Below, in pieces: positions 25,067 through 33,268 of a stretch of DNA of 64,000 bases. Source of the DNA: Pseudotabrizicola algicola (GTDB lineage Bacteria; Pseudomonadota; Alphaproteobacteria; Rhodobacterales; Rhodobacteraceae); NCBI RefSeq assembly GCF_010915705.1, contig NZ_JAAIKE010000004.1, forward strand, positions 248,001 to 312,000, written 5' to 3'. Numbering within the stretch: position 1 is the first letter of the stretch; every line of letters begins with the position of its first letter. Below the pieces are notes generated by a model. That model was not told the origin of the DNA. It searched no databases and worked only from the letters and a program-made list of their open reading frames with translations. A program made the position numbers and the translations under genes.

Positions 25067-26461
25067 TCAGACACTGTGCAGATAAAGATCGTATTCGATC
25101 TCTGGAATGGTGCGCATCACACGGCGGTATTCGGCCTGCTTAACTGCGGTAAAGGTGCGGTGCATGTCGGCGCCCAAGGCCTCTTTCAGGAAATCAGAGG
25201 CCTTCGCCGCCTCGAGGGCCTGACGCCAATCTGCCGGGATCGGCAGGGCGCTCGTGATGCTTTCATAGCCGTTGCCGCGCGTCTCTGGGCCGGGGTCGAT
25301 CTTGCCGGCCCAACCGTGGCGCATTCCGGCCAGCACCGTCGTCGCCACGAGATAGGGGTTCGCATCCACGCCCGCCGGACGATGTTCGATCCGGCGCGCG
25401 CGCGGATCGCCCGCAGGAATGCGCAGGGCCACCGAGCGGTTGTTTACCCCCCATGTCGGGCTGACGGGGGCATAGCTCTGATCGGCGAAACGCCGCCACG
25501 AATTCGCATGGGGCGCGAAAACCAGCATCGACTCGCCCATCGTCGCTCGCAGGCCACCCAAGGCATGCAGAAGCCTGTCGTTCCAGATGCCTTCTTCCGC
25601 CTCGACGAACAGATTGGTGCCCTGGGCGTCCTGCATCGATACGTGGAAGTGCATGCCTGACCCTGCATGCTCGGCCATCGGCTTGGCCATGAAACAAGCG
25701 GTCACGCCATGCGCACGGGCCTGCGCACGCACAATGCGCTTGAGCCGCATCAGATCATCCGCGGCCTGCAGCACATCGGGGCGATGATGCAGGGTCAGTT
25801 CGTACTGGCCCGGCGCGTATTCCGAGATCAGCGTCTCGGCCACGATGCCGCACTTCTCGGCCGCCGCATAGACATCGGCAAAGAGCGGCAGCATCCCGTG
25901 CAGATGATCCACCGAATAAACCTCGGTGCGGGTCGATCTGCGCCCGTCCAGCACGTCGGCGGCAGGGCGCAGCCTGCCATCCGGACCGCGCGCCGGATCA
26001 AGCAGAAAGAACTCCAACTCGAAGGCTCCGGCAGGAAAAAAGCCCTGCGCGGCAAGCGCGTCCACCTGCCGCTGCAAGGCGTGGCGGGGGTCGGAGGGCA
26101 TGGGGGTGCCATCAAGGTGATAGAGCGACATCAGCAGCTCGCCGCGCGGCGGGGTGCTGTTATGCACCGGAACCAGGGTGCCGGGGATCGGCCAGGCGCG
26201 CAGATCGCCGTCGCCCTGCTCCCAGATCAACCCGGTCTCCTCCACATCCTCGCCGCAGATGTCGAGGCCGAGGATAGAGATCGGCAGATGGCGGCCATCG
26301 TTGTAAAGAGACAAGAGTTCGCGGCGCCGGATCACCTTTCCCCGGGCAATACCGTTGGAATCGTGCAAGACAATGTCGAACGCCTCGATCTCGGGATGCG
26401 CTTCGAGAAAGGCTTCGGCCTCGGCGACAAGCGATCCGGAGGGGCTGGGATGGGCGGTCAT
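25067..26461 (-). CDS. Glutamine synthetase family protein (gamma-glutamylamine ligase-like)
   Basis: 464 residues. The catalytic domain has GAFELEFFLLD, the metal-site block GSGMHFHVS and the RIEHRPAGVDANPYL arginine region. The N-terminus (FDIVLHDSNGIARGKVI) matches the subgroup whose members glutamylate amines such as putrescine (PuuA) or ethanolamine more than ammonia. The adenylylation Tyr motif of classical GlnA is not evident. Eleven bases separate it from the aminotransferase gene, so the two act together, probably in amine or polyamine catabolism. Substrate not determined. Confidence 0.82.
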   Translation of the reverse strand: MTAHPSPSGSLVAEAEAFLEAHPEIEAFDIVLHDSNGIARGKVIRRRELLSLYNDGRHLPISILGLDICGEDVEETGLIWEQGDGDLRAWPIPGTLVPVHNSTPPRGELLMSLYHLDGTPMPSDPRHALQRQVDALAAQGFFPAGAFELEFFLLDPARGPDGRLRPAADVLDGRRSTRTEVYSVDHLHGMLPLFADVYAAAEKCGIVAETLISEYAPGQYELTLHHRPDVLQAADDLMRLKRIVRAQARAHGVTACFMAKPMAEHAGSGMHFHVSMQDAQGTNLFVEAEEGIWNDRLLHALGGLRATMGESMLVFAPHANSWRRFADQSYAPVSPTWGVNNRSVALRIPAGDPRARRIEHRPAGVDANPYLVATTVLAGMRHGWAGKIDPGPETRGNGYESITSALPIPADWRQALEAAKASDFLKEALGADMHRTFTAVKQAEYRRVMRTIPEIEYDLYLHSV

Positions 26462-26472
26462 CGCGTGGCACC

Positions 26473-27840
26473 TCAGGAAAAGAGTTCGGAGAGAATTTCG
26501 TCGAAGGCCAGCACCAGCCGATCAATCTGCCGCTCTTTCGTCGCCGGACTGACCAGCATCATGTTGTGGAACGGCGCGATCAGGCAGCCACGGTTCAGCA
26601 GGCCGGTATGCAGTGCGGCCTCCAGTTCCGGCTGGTGGGCAAGGCCCGCCTCGGACCCGTTGCGCAGCGGTCCGGGGGCGCAGATGAACTCTACCCGCGC
26701 GCCCACCCGCACCACATGCCAAGGCGCCGAATGCGCGGCAATCGCGCGTTCGAGCCCCTTTGCAAGCCGGGCGGCCCCGGCCTCCATCCCCGCATAGGCG
26801 TCCTTGGTCATGACCTCGGAGAGGGTCGCGACAAGACAGGCGAATTGCATCGGATTGGCCGACAGCGTGGTTCCCATACCGGAATGGCCCGGTGCGCGCG
26901 CGGCGTCATAGGCGTAAAAACGCGCCGCCACCGCCTCTGTCATGCCCCAGATCGCGGTGGGCATACCCCCCGCCACACATTTGCCCGCCACAAACATATC
27001 GGGCGTCAGCCCATGCACGGCAGTATAGCCGCCCAGACCGGTCGAGATCGTATGCGTCTCGTCCATGATCAGCAACGCGCCAAACCGCTGCGTCAGGGCG
27101 CGCAAGCCGTCGTGAAAGCCGGGGTCGGGCGGCACCATGGAGCAATTGGTCATCACCGGTTCGGTCAGGACCGCCGCGACGTCACCCTTGGCCAAAAGCG
27201 CCTCGACGGCGGCCAGATCGTTGAATTCGCAAACGACCGCGCCAAGGCTCAGATCCTGCACCTGCCCGACAAGTCCCGCGCGGTTTACGGTCTTGCCGCC
27301 CGACAGTTCCACCATCGTGTCGTCCAGCGTGCCGTGATAGCAGCCGTTGAACACCAGAACCTTGGGCCGCCCCGTCACCGCCCGCGCCACGCGCAAGGCA
27401 AAGCGGTTGGCGTCGGTGGCAGTAGTGGCGATCTGCCACAGGAACGGGCCGAAGCGTTTTGTCAGCAACCGCCCGGCCTCCAGCGCGGCCTCGGTTGGGA
27501 GCATATAGGTCAGGCCGCGCCGCGCCTGTTTGCGGATGGCACGGGCGACAGGTTCGGGGGAGTGACCAAACATGCTGCCAGTATCGCCGAGACAGAAGTC
27601 GTCGATCCCGTAACCATCCAGATCGGTGATGCGCGCGCCCTTGGCCTTGGCGACCAGCGGCAGATGCGGCATCGGCCAGTCGCGCATCCAATGCATCGGC
27701 ACGCCGTTGAGGAAGGCCCCTGCCCCGGCTTCAAGTGCCTTGGCCGACAGGGGGCGCGAGAGCCGGTAGCGCTGCGCCTCGCGCGCGGCAAAGGCGGTCA
27801 GACGGTCGGCTGAAACTCCGGCGATGGCTGGCTGTGACAT
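26473..27840 (-). CDS. Class III PLP-dependent aminotransferase
   Basis: 455 residues. PLP-binding residues can be seen: Asp260 in LLIMDETHT and the Schiff-base Lys287 in MFVAGKCVAGGMPTAIWG. FGHSPEPVARAI (91-102) and NGCYHGT (165-171) are further landmarks, in a glutamate-1-semialdehyde-aminomutase-like branch. HemL itself is unlikely because the TGTEA-type loop is TATDANRFALRVARA and the neighbour is a glutamine-synthetase-like enzyme. Proposed role: transamination of an amine or omega-amino acid in the same pathway. First gene of the two-gene operon; a 12-bp palindrome lies upstream. Confidence 0.82.
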   Translation of the reverse strand: MSQPAIAGVSADRLTAFAAREAQRYRLSRPLSAKALEAGAGAFLNGVPMHWMRDWPMPHLPLVAKAKGARITDLDGYGIDDFCLGDTGSMFGHSPEPVARAIRKQARRGLTYMLPTEAALEAGRLLTKRFGPFLWQIATTATDANRFALRVARAVTGRPKVLVFNGCYHGTLDDTMVELSGGKTVNRAGLVGQVQDLSLGAVVCEFNDLAAVEALLAKGDVAAVLTEPVMTNCSMVPPDPGFHDGLRALTQRFGALLIMDETHTISTGLGGYTAVHGLTPDMFVAGKCVAGGMPTAIWGMTEAVAARFYAYDAARAPGHSGMGTTLSANPMQFACLVATLSEVMTKDAYAGMEAGAARLAKGLERAIAAHSAPWHVVRVGARVEFICAPGPLRNGSEAGLAHQPELEAALHTGLLNRGCLIAPFHNMMLVSPATKERQIDRLVLAFDEILSELFS

Positions 27841-27874
27841 GGTGTTCCCTCATTCACGGCCAGTATCGCGGATG

Positions 27875-27886
27875 ATTTGATCAAAT
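27875..27886. promoter_or_regulatory. Perfect palindrome ATTTGATCAAAT upstream of the aminotransferase operon
   Basis: A 12-base perfect palindrome centred 41 bases before the aminotransferase ATG (27840), an expected position for an operator. The TTGATCAA core resembles operators of GntR/FadR-like or related dimeric regulators. No regulator gene is adjacent, so the owner is unknown. Confidence 0.45.
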
Positions 27887-27915
27887 GGAAGAGGCTGCAC
27901 CGCAGTCCGGCAGCG

Positions 27916-28974
27916 TCAAAGCCACGCGCCCCGGTCGCTGCCCGTCGCCTCGGCCACATTGGAAAATCCGTCCTTCGCAAGCAAGGCATCCAGCCCGCGT
28001 GTGATGCGGGCGGCAATGCCGATGCCCTGATACACCATCGCGGTGTAAAGCTGCACCGCCGTGGCCCCGGCCTGGATCTTGGCATAGGCCTGCTCGGCGC
28101 TGCCGATGCCCCCGACACCGATCAGCGGCAGGCGGCCTTGGGTCGCAACGGAAAGCTGGGCCAGCACCCGTGTGGACTTTTCGAACAACGGCGCGCCCGA
28201 AAGCCCCCCCATTTCATTGCGCATTGCACTTTTCAAACCTTCGCGCGACAGCGTGGTGTTGGTGGCAATAATGCCCGAGAGCCCTGCCGCCACCGCAATC
28301 TCACCGATTTCAGCTATCTCGTCGCCGTTCAGATCGGGGGCGATTTTGAGAAACACCGGCACCGGCGTGGCCAGACCGTCGCGCACTTCCATCACCCTTG
28401 CCAACAAGGCCGTAAGCGCGGCAGCGCCTTGCAGGTCGCGCAATTTTTCGGTGTTGGGAGAGCTGACATTCACCGTCGCGAAGTCGACATGCGGGCCGCA
28501 AGCCGCCAGCACATGCGCGAAATCGGCCGCACGGTCCGCCGAAGTCTTGTTGGCCCCTAGGTTGAGACCGATGGGCAGGCTGCGGGGGCGGGACTTCAGC
28601 CGCGCGGCGATGGCCTGCATGCCCTCGTTGTTGAAGCCGAAACGGTTGATGGCAGCGCGGTCCTCGGTCAGGCGAAACAGGCGCGGCTTGGGATTGCCGG
28701 GCTGTGGCAGCGGCGTCGCAGCCCCCACCTCGAGAAAGCCGAAGCCTGCCCGCGCCAGCGCACCCAGTGCGGTTGCGTTCTTGTCATAGCCCGCCGCGAG
28801 CCCGACCGGATTTGCCAGAGCCATACCCGCCAAAGTGCAGGCGAGACGGGAAGATGTGACAAGACCCGGCAGCGGCACAAGCCCTGCATTCAGCGCCCGC
28901 AGCGACAGGCCATGCGCGGCTTCGGGGTCCATGCGGTGCAGGACCGCAAGCCCTGTGCGTTCGATCAGGTTCAC
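27916..28974 (-). CDS. pyrD: Dihydroorotate dehydrogenase (quinone), class 2
   Basis: 352 residues. Oxidises dihydroorotate to orotate with FMN and passes electrons to the quinone pool. The N-terminal helices (about 1-40) attach it to the membrane. [10 protein letters not shown], the catalytic Ser region [16 protein letters not shown] and [15 protein letters not shown] in the FMN phosphate site are all class 2 features. The start is GTG 28974, overlapping the DUF952 stop (GTGA), so translation is coupled. A longer reading upstream would lie entirely over DUF952. Confidence 0.93.
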   Translation of the reverse strand: MNLIERTGLAVLHRMDPEAAHGLSLRALNAGLVPLPGLVTSSRLACTLAGMALANPVGLAAGYDKNATALGALARAGFGFLEVGAATPLPQPGNPKPRLFRLTEDRAAINRFGFNNEGMQAIAARLKSRPRSLPIGLNLGANKTSADRAADFAHVLAACGPHVDFATVNVSSPNTEKLRDLQGAAALTALLARVMEVRDGLATPVPVFLKIAPDLNGDEIAEIGEIAVAAGLSGIIATNTTLSREGLKSAMRNEMGGLSGAPLFEKSTRVLAQLSVATQGRLPLIGVGGIGSAEQAYAKIQAGATAVQLYTAMVYQGIGIAARITRGLDALLAKDGFSNVAEATGSDRGAWL

Positions 28975-29309
28975 CAGACACCCTCGGGAAAGATATGGCC
29001 TGTGGCCCCCAGCGGCAGCGATTTGTCCCAGACCACATCGCTCAGGCGCAAGGGGCGGTAAAGATGCGGGAAAAGTGCCCCGCCCCGCGACGGTTCCCAT
29101 TTCAGGTCGGGGCCGAGAGCATCGGACCGGAAGGCCACCAGCACCAGATCGCTTTCCGTGGCAAAGTGCCGGGCTGCGGTTTCAGCCACCTGCGCCGCCG
29201 TGGAAAAATGGATGAACCCGTCGGCAAGGTCCACCGGAGCCCCGGCGGTTTCTCCGGCGGCGCGGAAGGCATCCCATTCGGGGCGGCGGAAGATCTTGTA
29301 AATGAGCAT
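28971..29309 (-). CDS. DUF952 family protein
   Basis: 112 residues. The family signature [15 protein letters not shown] is present, followed by [19 protein letters not shown] and [12 protein letters not shown]. No catalytic function is established for the family. Cytoplasmic, no signal peptide. Overlaps pyrD by four bases, a common pairing in this order, which suggests cotranscription without saying why. Confidence 0.85.
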   Translation of the reverse strand: MLIYKIFRRPEWDAFRAAGETAGAPVDLADGFIHFSTAAQVAETAARHFATESDLVLVAFRSDALGPDLKWEPSRGGALFPHLYRPLRLSDVVWDKSLPLGATGHIFPEGVW

Positions 29310-29472
29310 GGCTTTCCATGCACATTGCGCAGGGGTTGGTCAATGGGAACTGCTGTCATCGGCGCTTTGCAAAGGTGACGCAAGGTCAAAGACGCGCAAG
29401 CCTTATGCGCGGGTTTGACTCAGCCGCGGGGGCAAGTCAGGCTGATGCCATCAACCAGAAGAGGAGCAATGT

Positions 29473-31074
29473 ATGAAAATCCGATTGATGGGCTCTGTCG
29501 CTGCAGTGGCGCTGTCTGCGGGGGCAGCGCAGGCCGAGTACACGTTGCATGTTCTGCATATCAATGACTTCCACAGCCGGATCGAGGCGGTGAACGGCTC
29601 GGATTCCACCTGCTCGGCCGCAGAGGCGGCGGAAGACAAGTGCTTTGGCGGCATCGCGCGCCTGTCGGCCAAGGTGAACGAATTGCGCGACAGCCTGACG
29701 GCGGCAGGAGAAAACGTGATCCTTGTCGATGCGGGCGACCAGTTTCAGGGAAGCCTGATGTTCACCACCTACAAGGGCGCGGCAGAGGCCGAGTTCCTTG
29801 AACAGTTGCGTCCCGATGCGATGGCGCTTGGCAACCATGAATTCGACGACGGCCCCGAAGGGCTGGCCGAGTTCCTCGACAAGGTCACCTTTCCGGTGAT
29901 TTCGGGCAATCTTGATGTCAGCCAGTCGAACATTCTCGCGGGACGCGTGCAAAACCATGTTGTTCTGGACGTTGGCGGCGAGAAGATCGGCATCATCTCG
30001 GCCTTGGCCACAGATACGACCGAAACCTCCAGCCCCGGCAATATGGTGATCTTTCAGGACGAGATCGAAAGCCTGAAGGCCGATGTGGCGACGCTGGAGG
30101 AGGAGGGGGTGACCAAGATCATCGCCGTCACCCATGCCGGCTACACGATGGACCAAGAGATCGCGGCGCAGGTGCCGGGGATCGATGCGGTGGTGGGCGG
30201 GCATAGCCACACCTATCTGTCTGCAACCGACCCGAACCGCGCCGGCCCCTACCCCACCTGGGTCAGCCAGGAGTCGGGGGCGATGGTGCCGGTGGTGCAG
30301 GCTTATGCCTATTCGAAATACCTCGGCCATCTGAAGCTTACCTTTGCCGATGACGGCTCGCTGCTTCATGCTGCAGGCAACACGATCTTGCTCGATTCGA
30401 GCGTGACCCCCGACCCGGCGATCGAGGCGCGCGTGGCGGAACTGGCTGGCCCGATCGAGGAAGTGAAGGCCAAGGTGATCGGCGAGGCTGCGGAGGCCAT
30501 CGACGGCAGCCGCGAGACCTGCCGGCAGATGGAATGCCAGATGGGCAATCTGGTGACCGATGCGATGCTGGACCGTGTGAAAGACCAGGGCGTGACCATT
30601 GCCATCACCAATGGCGGCGGTCTGCGCGCCTCTATCGACGCGGGTCCGGTGACGATGGGCGAGGTGCTGGGCGTGCTGCCGTTCCAGAACACGCTGTCGA
30701 CCTTTACCGTGACGGGGGCCGATATCGTTGCCGCGCTGGAAAACGGCGTCAGCCGTCTTGAAGATGCGGGCGGGCGCTTTGCGCAGGTGTCGGGCCTGAA
30801 ATACAGCTTCGATCCGGCGCAAGCGGTCGGAAGCCGCGTGTCGGATGTGATGGTGATGCTTGGCGGCGATGCATGGGCTCCTATCGACGAGGCCGCAGAA
30901 TACAATCTTGTGTCAAACAACTATGTGCGCGGTGGAGGCGATGGTTTCCGCATGTTCGTCGACGCCCGCAACGCCTATGACTTCGGGCCGGATCTGGCGG
31001 ATGTTCTGGCGGACTACATGGCCAAGTCGCAAAACTACACGCCCTATCTGGATGGGCGCATCACCCGCAAATAA
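29473..31074 (+). CDS. Periplasmic bifunctional 5'-nucleotidase/metallophosphoesterase
   Basis: 533 residues with a signal peptide (MKIRLMGSVAAVALSAGAAQA). The N-terminal calcineurin-like domain has the metal motifs LHINDFHSR, VDAGDQFQG, LGNHEFDDG, VTHAGY and GGHSHTYL. The C-terminal nucleotidase domain (about 330-533) includes TNGGGLRASI and NNYVRGGGDGF for nucleoside binding. The likely role is dephosphorylating nucleotides in the periplasm for salvage. A gaggag ribosome-binding site fixes the ATG. Transcribed alone, with a hairpin after the stop. Confidence 0.92.
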   Translation: MKIRLMGSVAAVALSAGAAQAEYTLHVLHINDFHSRIEAVNGSDSTCSAAEAAEDKCFGGIARLSAKVNELRDSLTAAGENVILVDAGDQFQGSLMFTTYKGAAEAEFLEQLRPDAMALGNHEFDDGPEGLAEFLDKVTFPVISGNLDVSQSNILAGRVQNHVVLDVGGEKIGIISALATDTTETSSPGNMVIFQDEIESLKADVATLEEEGVTKIIAVTHAGYTMDQEIAAQVPGIDAVVGGHSHTYLSATDPNRAGPYPTWVSQESGAMVPVVQAYAYSKYLGHLKLTFADDGSLLHAAGNTILLDSSVTPDPAIEARVAELAGPIEEVKAKVIGEAAEAIDGSRETCRQMECQMGNLVTDAMLDRVKDQGVTIAITNGGGLRASIDAGPVTMGEVLGVLPFQNTLSTFTVTGADIVAALENGVSRLEDAGGRFAQVSGLKYSFDPAQAVGSRVSDVMVMLGGDAWAPIDEAAEYNLVSNNYVRGGGDGFRMFVDARNAYDFGPDLADVLADYMAKSQNYTPYLDGRITRK

Positions 31075-31090
31075 AGGCGGGGCGATCCGC

Positions 31091-31119
31091 GCGGGGGCCG
31101 GCATCGCGCTTGCCCCCGC
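31091..31119 (+). terminator. Hairpin after the 5'-nucleotidase gene
   Basis: Perfect 8-bp stem gcgggggc/gcccccgc with a 13-base loop, 17 bases after the stop. No T-run follows, so it may protect the 3' end rather than terminate. The remaining 160 bases up to the next gene show no riboswitch that I recognise. Confidence 0.45.
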
Positions 31120-31279
31120 CACCTGCCGACCCGAAGTCCAGGACGAAGGGCGACCTTGCGGAGTGAGACAAAAAGGCGCATAGCATGCCCAACGGGTGAC
31201 CGGGCCCCTCTGGCAGGACTTTGCGGCGAGCCTGCGATGTCGGCATCCGAACCGCCACCTGCCGCGCGGTCCATGACTC

Positions 31280-32353
31280 ATGTCTTCCTTGCAACCGACG
31301 CAGCGCGCCACGCTGTCCTATTTTACATGGGCATTCATTGTCACCGGCCTTGGCCTTGCGCTCGGGCTGTGGCTGGGGTTCGCCACCGAACACAGCTTTG
31401 GCGGCGCGATGAAAGTCTTCTTCATTGTCTGCGTTCTGGCAGTGCTGGAAATCTCGCTGTCCTTTGACAATGCCATCGTGAATGCCAACAAGCTGAAAGA
31501 CATGACCCCGGTCTGGCAACAGCGCTTTCTGACATGGGGTATCCTGATTGCGGTATTCGGCATGCGGATAGTGTTTCCGCTGCTGATCGTGGTGATCGCG
31601 GCCAATGTCGGGCCGTGGAGCGCGCTGGTGATGGCCGCGACCCAGCCCGAGGAATACAGCCGCATCATGCACGAGGCGCATCTGCCCATCGCGGCCTTTG
31701 GCGGCACCTTCCTGATGATGGTCGCGCTGTCCTTCTTCTTCGACCACGAAAAGGACGTGCATTGGGTGCGCTGGCTGGAAGAAAAGATTACCGCCTATTC
31801 CTCGGTCAAGGGCATCGAGATTGCCTTTGTATTGGTGGTGATGCTGGTCTTTTCCGAAGTGATCGAAAGCCAGAAGGGCGCGGTCTATGCGACCACCTTC
31901 TTTCACGCCGCCATCTGGGGTTTGCTGACCTTTCTGCTGGTCGAGGTCTTGGGCGGTGTTCTGGACCAAAGCCAGCAGGTGCTCGCGGGCGCGGCCAAGG
32001 GCGGGCTCGGCGCGTTCCTCTATCTCGAAGTTCTGGATGCCAGCTTCAGTTTTGATGGTGTGATCGGAGCCTTTGCCCTGTCCTCCAACCTGTTCGTGAT
32101 CGCCATCGGACTTGGCATCGGCGCGATGTATGTGCGGTCGATGACCATCATGCTGGTCGAACGTGGCACGCTTGCCCAATACCGCTATCTGGAACACGGG
32201 GCCTTTTACGCCATCCTGATCCTGTCGGTGATCATGTATGTGCAGACGCTGACGCATATTCCCGAGGTCATCACGGGACTTGGCGGCGCGGCGTTGATCG
32301 GGGTGTCGCTGTGGTCGTCGATCCGCTGGAACAAGGCACATGCGGCAGATTGA
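31280..32353 (+). CDS. TerC/DUF475 family integral membrane protein
   Basis: 357 residues with about nine hydrophobic helices. The paired TerC-type acidic motifs are ISLSFDNAIVNANKLKDM in an early helix and LDASFSFDGVIGAFAL in a later one, each putting an Asp in the membrane. The family is linked to metal (manganese or calcium) export or loading of secreted metalloproteins, and to tellurite resistance. Which of these applies is not shown. It ends one base before the 3' CCA of the tRNA-Gly gene on the other strand. Confidence 0.85.
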   Translation: MSSLQPTQRATLSYFTWAFIVTGLGLALGLWLGFATEHSFGGAMKVFFIVCVLAVLEISLSFDNAIVNANKLKDMTPVWQQRFLTWGILIAVFGMRIVFPLLIVVIAANVGPWSALVMAATQPEEYSRIMHEAHLPIAAFGGTFLMMVALSFFFDHEKDVHWVRWLEEKITAYSSVKGIEIAFVLVVMLVFSEVIESQKGAVYATTFFHAAIWGLLTFLLVEVLGGVLDQSQQVLAGAAKGGLGAFLYLEVLDASFSFDGVIGAFALSSNLFVIAIGLGIGAMYVRSMTIMLVERGTLAQYRYLEHGAFYAILILSVIMYVQTLTHIPEVITGLGGAALIGVSLWSSIRWNKAHAAD

Positions 32354-32354
32354 C

Positions 32355-32428
32355 TGGAGCGGGCGGCGGGAATCGAACCCGCGTCATTAGCTTGGAAGGC
32401 TAAGGTCTTACCATTACACAACGCCCGC
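32355..32428 (-). tRNA. tRNA-Gly, anticodon TCC, CCA encoded
   Basis: 74 bases including an encoded CCA. The acceptor stem GCGGGCG/CGCCCGC is fully paired. The anticodon stem TTAGC/GCTAA closes the loop CTTCCAA with anticodon TCC. The T arm GCGGG-TTCGATT-CCCGC is intact. The 5' end is at 32428. It is convergent with the DUF475 gene, with one base between. Confidence 0.96.
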
Positions 32429-32538
32429 GCTCTGCCTGTTCGATTAATGGATCGCGCGGGCGGGGTCAACCGGGCCCTGTGCCGGTGTGGCGAGAATTCT
32501 GCACGCGCCGACCCTGCCCCCGGATGCAGGGCGAAGGC

Positions 32539-33150
32539 TCAGGACCGCAGAAGCCCGCCATCGCGCGCGATCATCGCCGCATGCGTTCGATTGCGCGCGC
32601 CCAGTTTGCGGGCCAGCGTTTTGACGTGCAGTTTCACCGTTACCTCTTGCACATCGAGGTCACGGGCAATTTCCTTGTTCGACTTGCCGTTGCAGATACC
32701 TTCCAGCACCTCGCGCTCGCGGCGTGTCAGGTCTTCCAGCGGGGGCTGCAAGGCGGGCGGGGAATCGAGCATCGACAGCGGCGCAAAGATCTCTCCGGCC
32801 CCCATCCGCTTGACCGCAGCAATCATGGCGCGGATGCCCAAGGTCTTCGGCACAAAGCCCGCCGCCCCGTTGGCCAGCGCCTCTTCGGCCAATTCGCGCA
32901 AGGTGGTGCCAGACATCACCGCCACCGGCACCGTCGGCGCGGCCTCCTTGACCTGACGCAGGCCGGCAAACCCGTTCATCCCCGGCATCTGGTAATCCAG
33001 CAGGATCAGGTCGAACGGCTCTCCGGCAAGATTCTGGAGCACGGCATCCAGCCGCGAGACAGAGACCACGGCAACACCGCCTTCGGCCGTAAGCATCGCC
33101 GACACGGCCTCGCGGAACAGGTCATGGTCATCGGCCAGAAGCATCCGCAC
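32539..33150 (-). CDS. LuxR/NarL-type response regulator
   Basis: 203 residues. The receiver domain (1-120) has the acidic pair DD at 7-8, phosphoacceptor Asp52 in LILLDYQMPG, the switch Thr/Ser region AVMSGTT, and Lys in FVPKTLG. The C-terminal helix-turn-helix (about 140-200) reads LTRREREVLEGICNGKSNKEIARDLDVQEVTVKLHVKTL. It is divergent from the hybrid histidine kinase with a 118-base shared promoter region, so it is the likely output of that kinase's phosphorelay. Target genes unknown. Confidence 0.9.
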   Translation of the reverse strand: MRMLLADDHDLFREAVSAMLTAEGGVAVVSVSRLDAVLQNLAGEPFDLILLDYQMPGMNGFAGLRQVKEAAPTVPVAVMSGTTLRELAEEALANGAAGFVPKTLGIRAMIAAVKRMGAGEIFAPLSMLDSPPALQPPLEDLTRREREVLEGICNGKSNKEIARDLDVQEVTVKLHVKTLARKLGARNRTHAAMIARDGGLLRS

Positions 33151-33268
33151 GATCAGGTCATCCTTTATCGAGGGTCATCCAATTTCAGGGCCAGAGCCGG
33201 GTCAGATCGACAACATACAACACTGGTGTATTCTAGCCTGACTTTCACCCACGGATGCAAGGGCTTGC

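Noticed and set aside
26473-27840. Reading the class III aminotransferase as glutamate-1-semialdehyde aminomutase (HemL)
   Set aside because: Conserved HemL loop residues differ and it is paired with a glutamine-synthetase-like gene, not heme genes.
31075-31279. Possible manganese (yybP-ykoY) riboswitch ahead of the TerC/DUF475 gene
   Set aside because: TerC genes often carry one, but I could not find the conserved ggggagtag-type helices; only one GC hairpin is present.
32429-32538. Additional tRNA or small RNA next to tRNA-Gly
   Set aside because: No second cloverleaf can be drawn; the stretch is the tRNA promoter side plus the 3' end of the response-regulator region.
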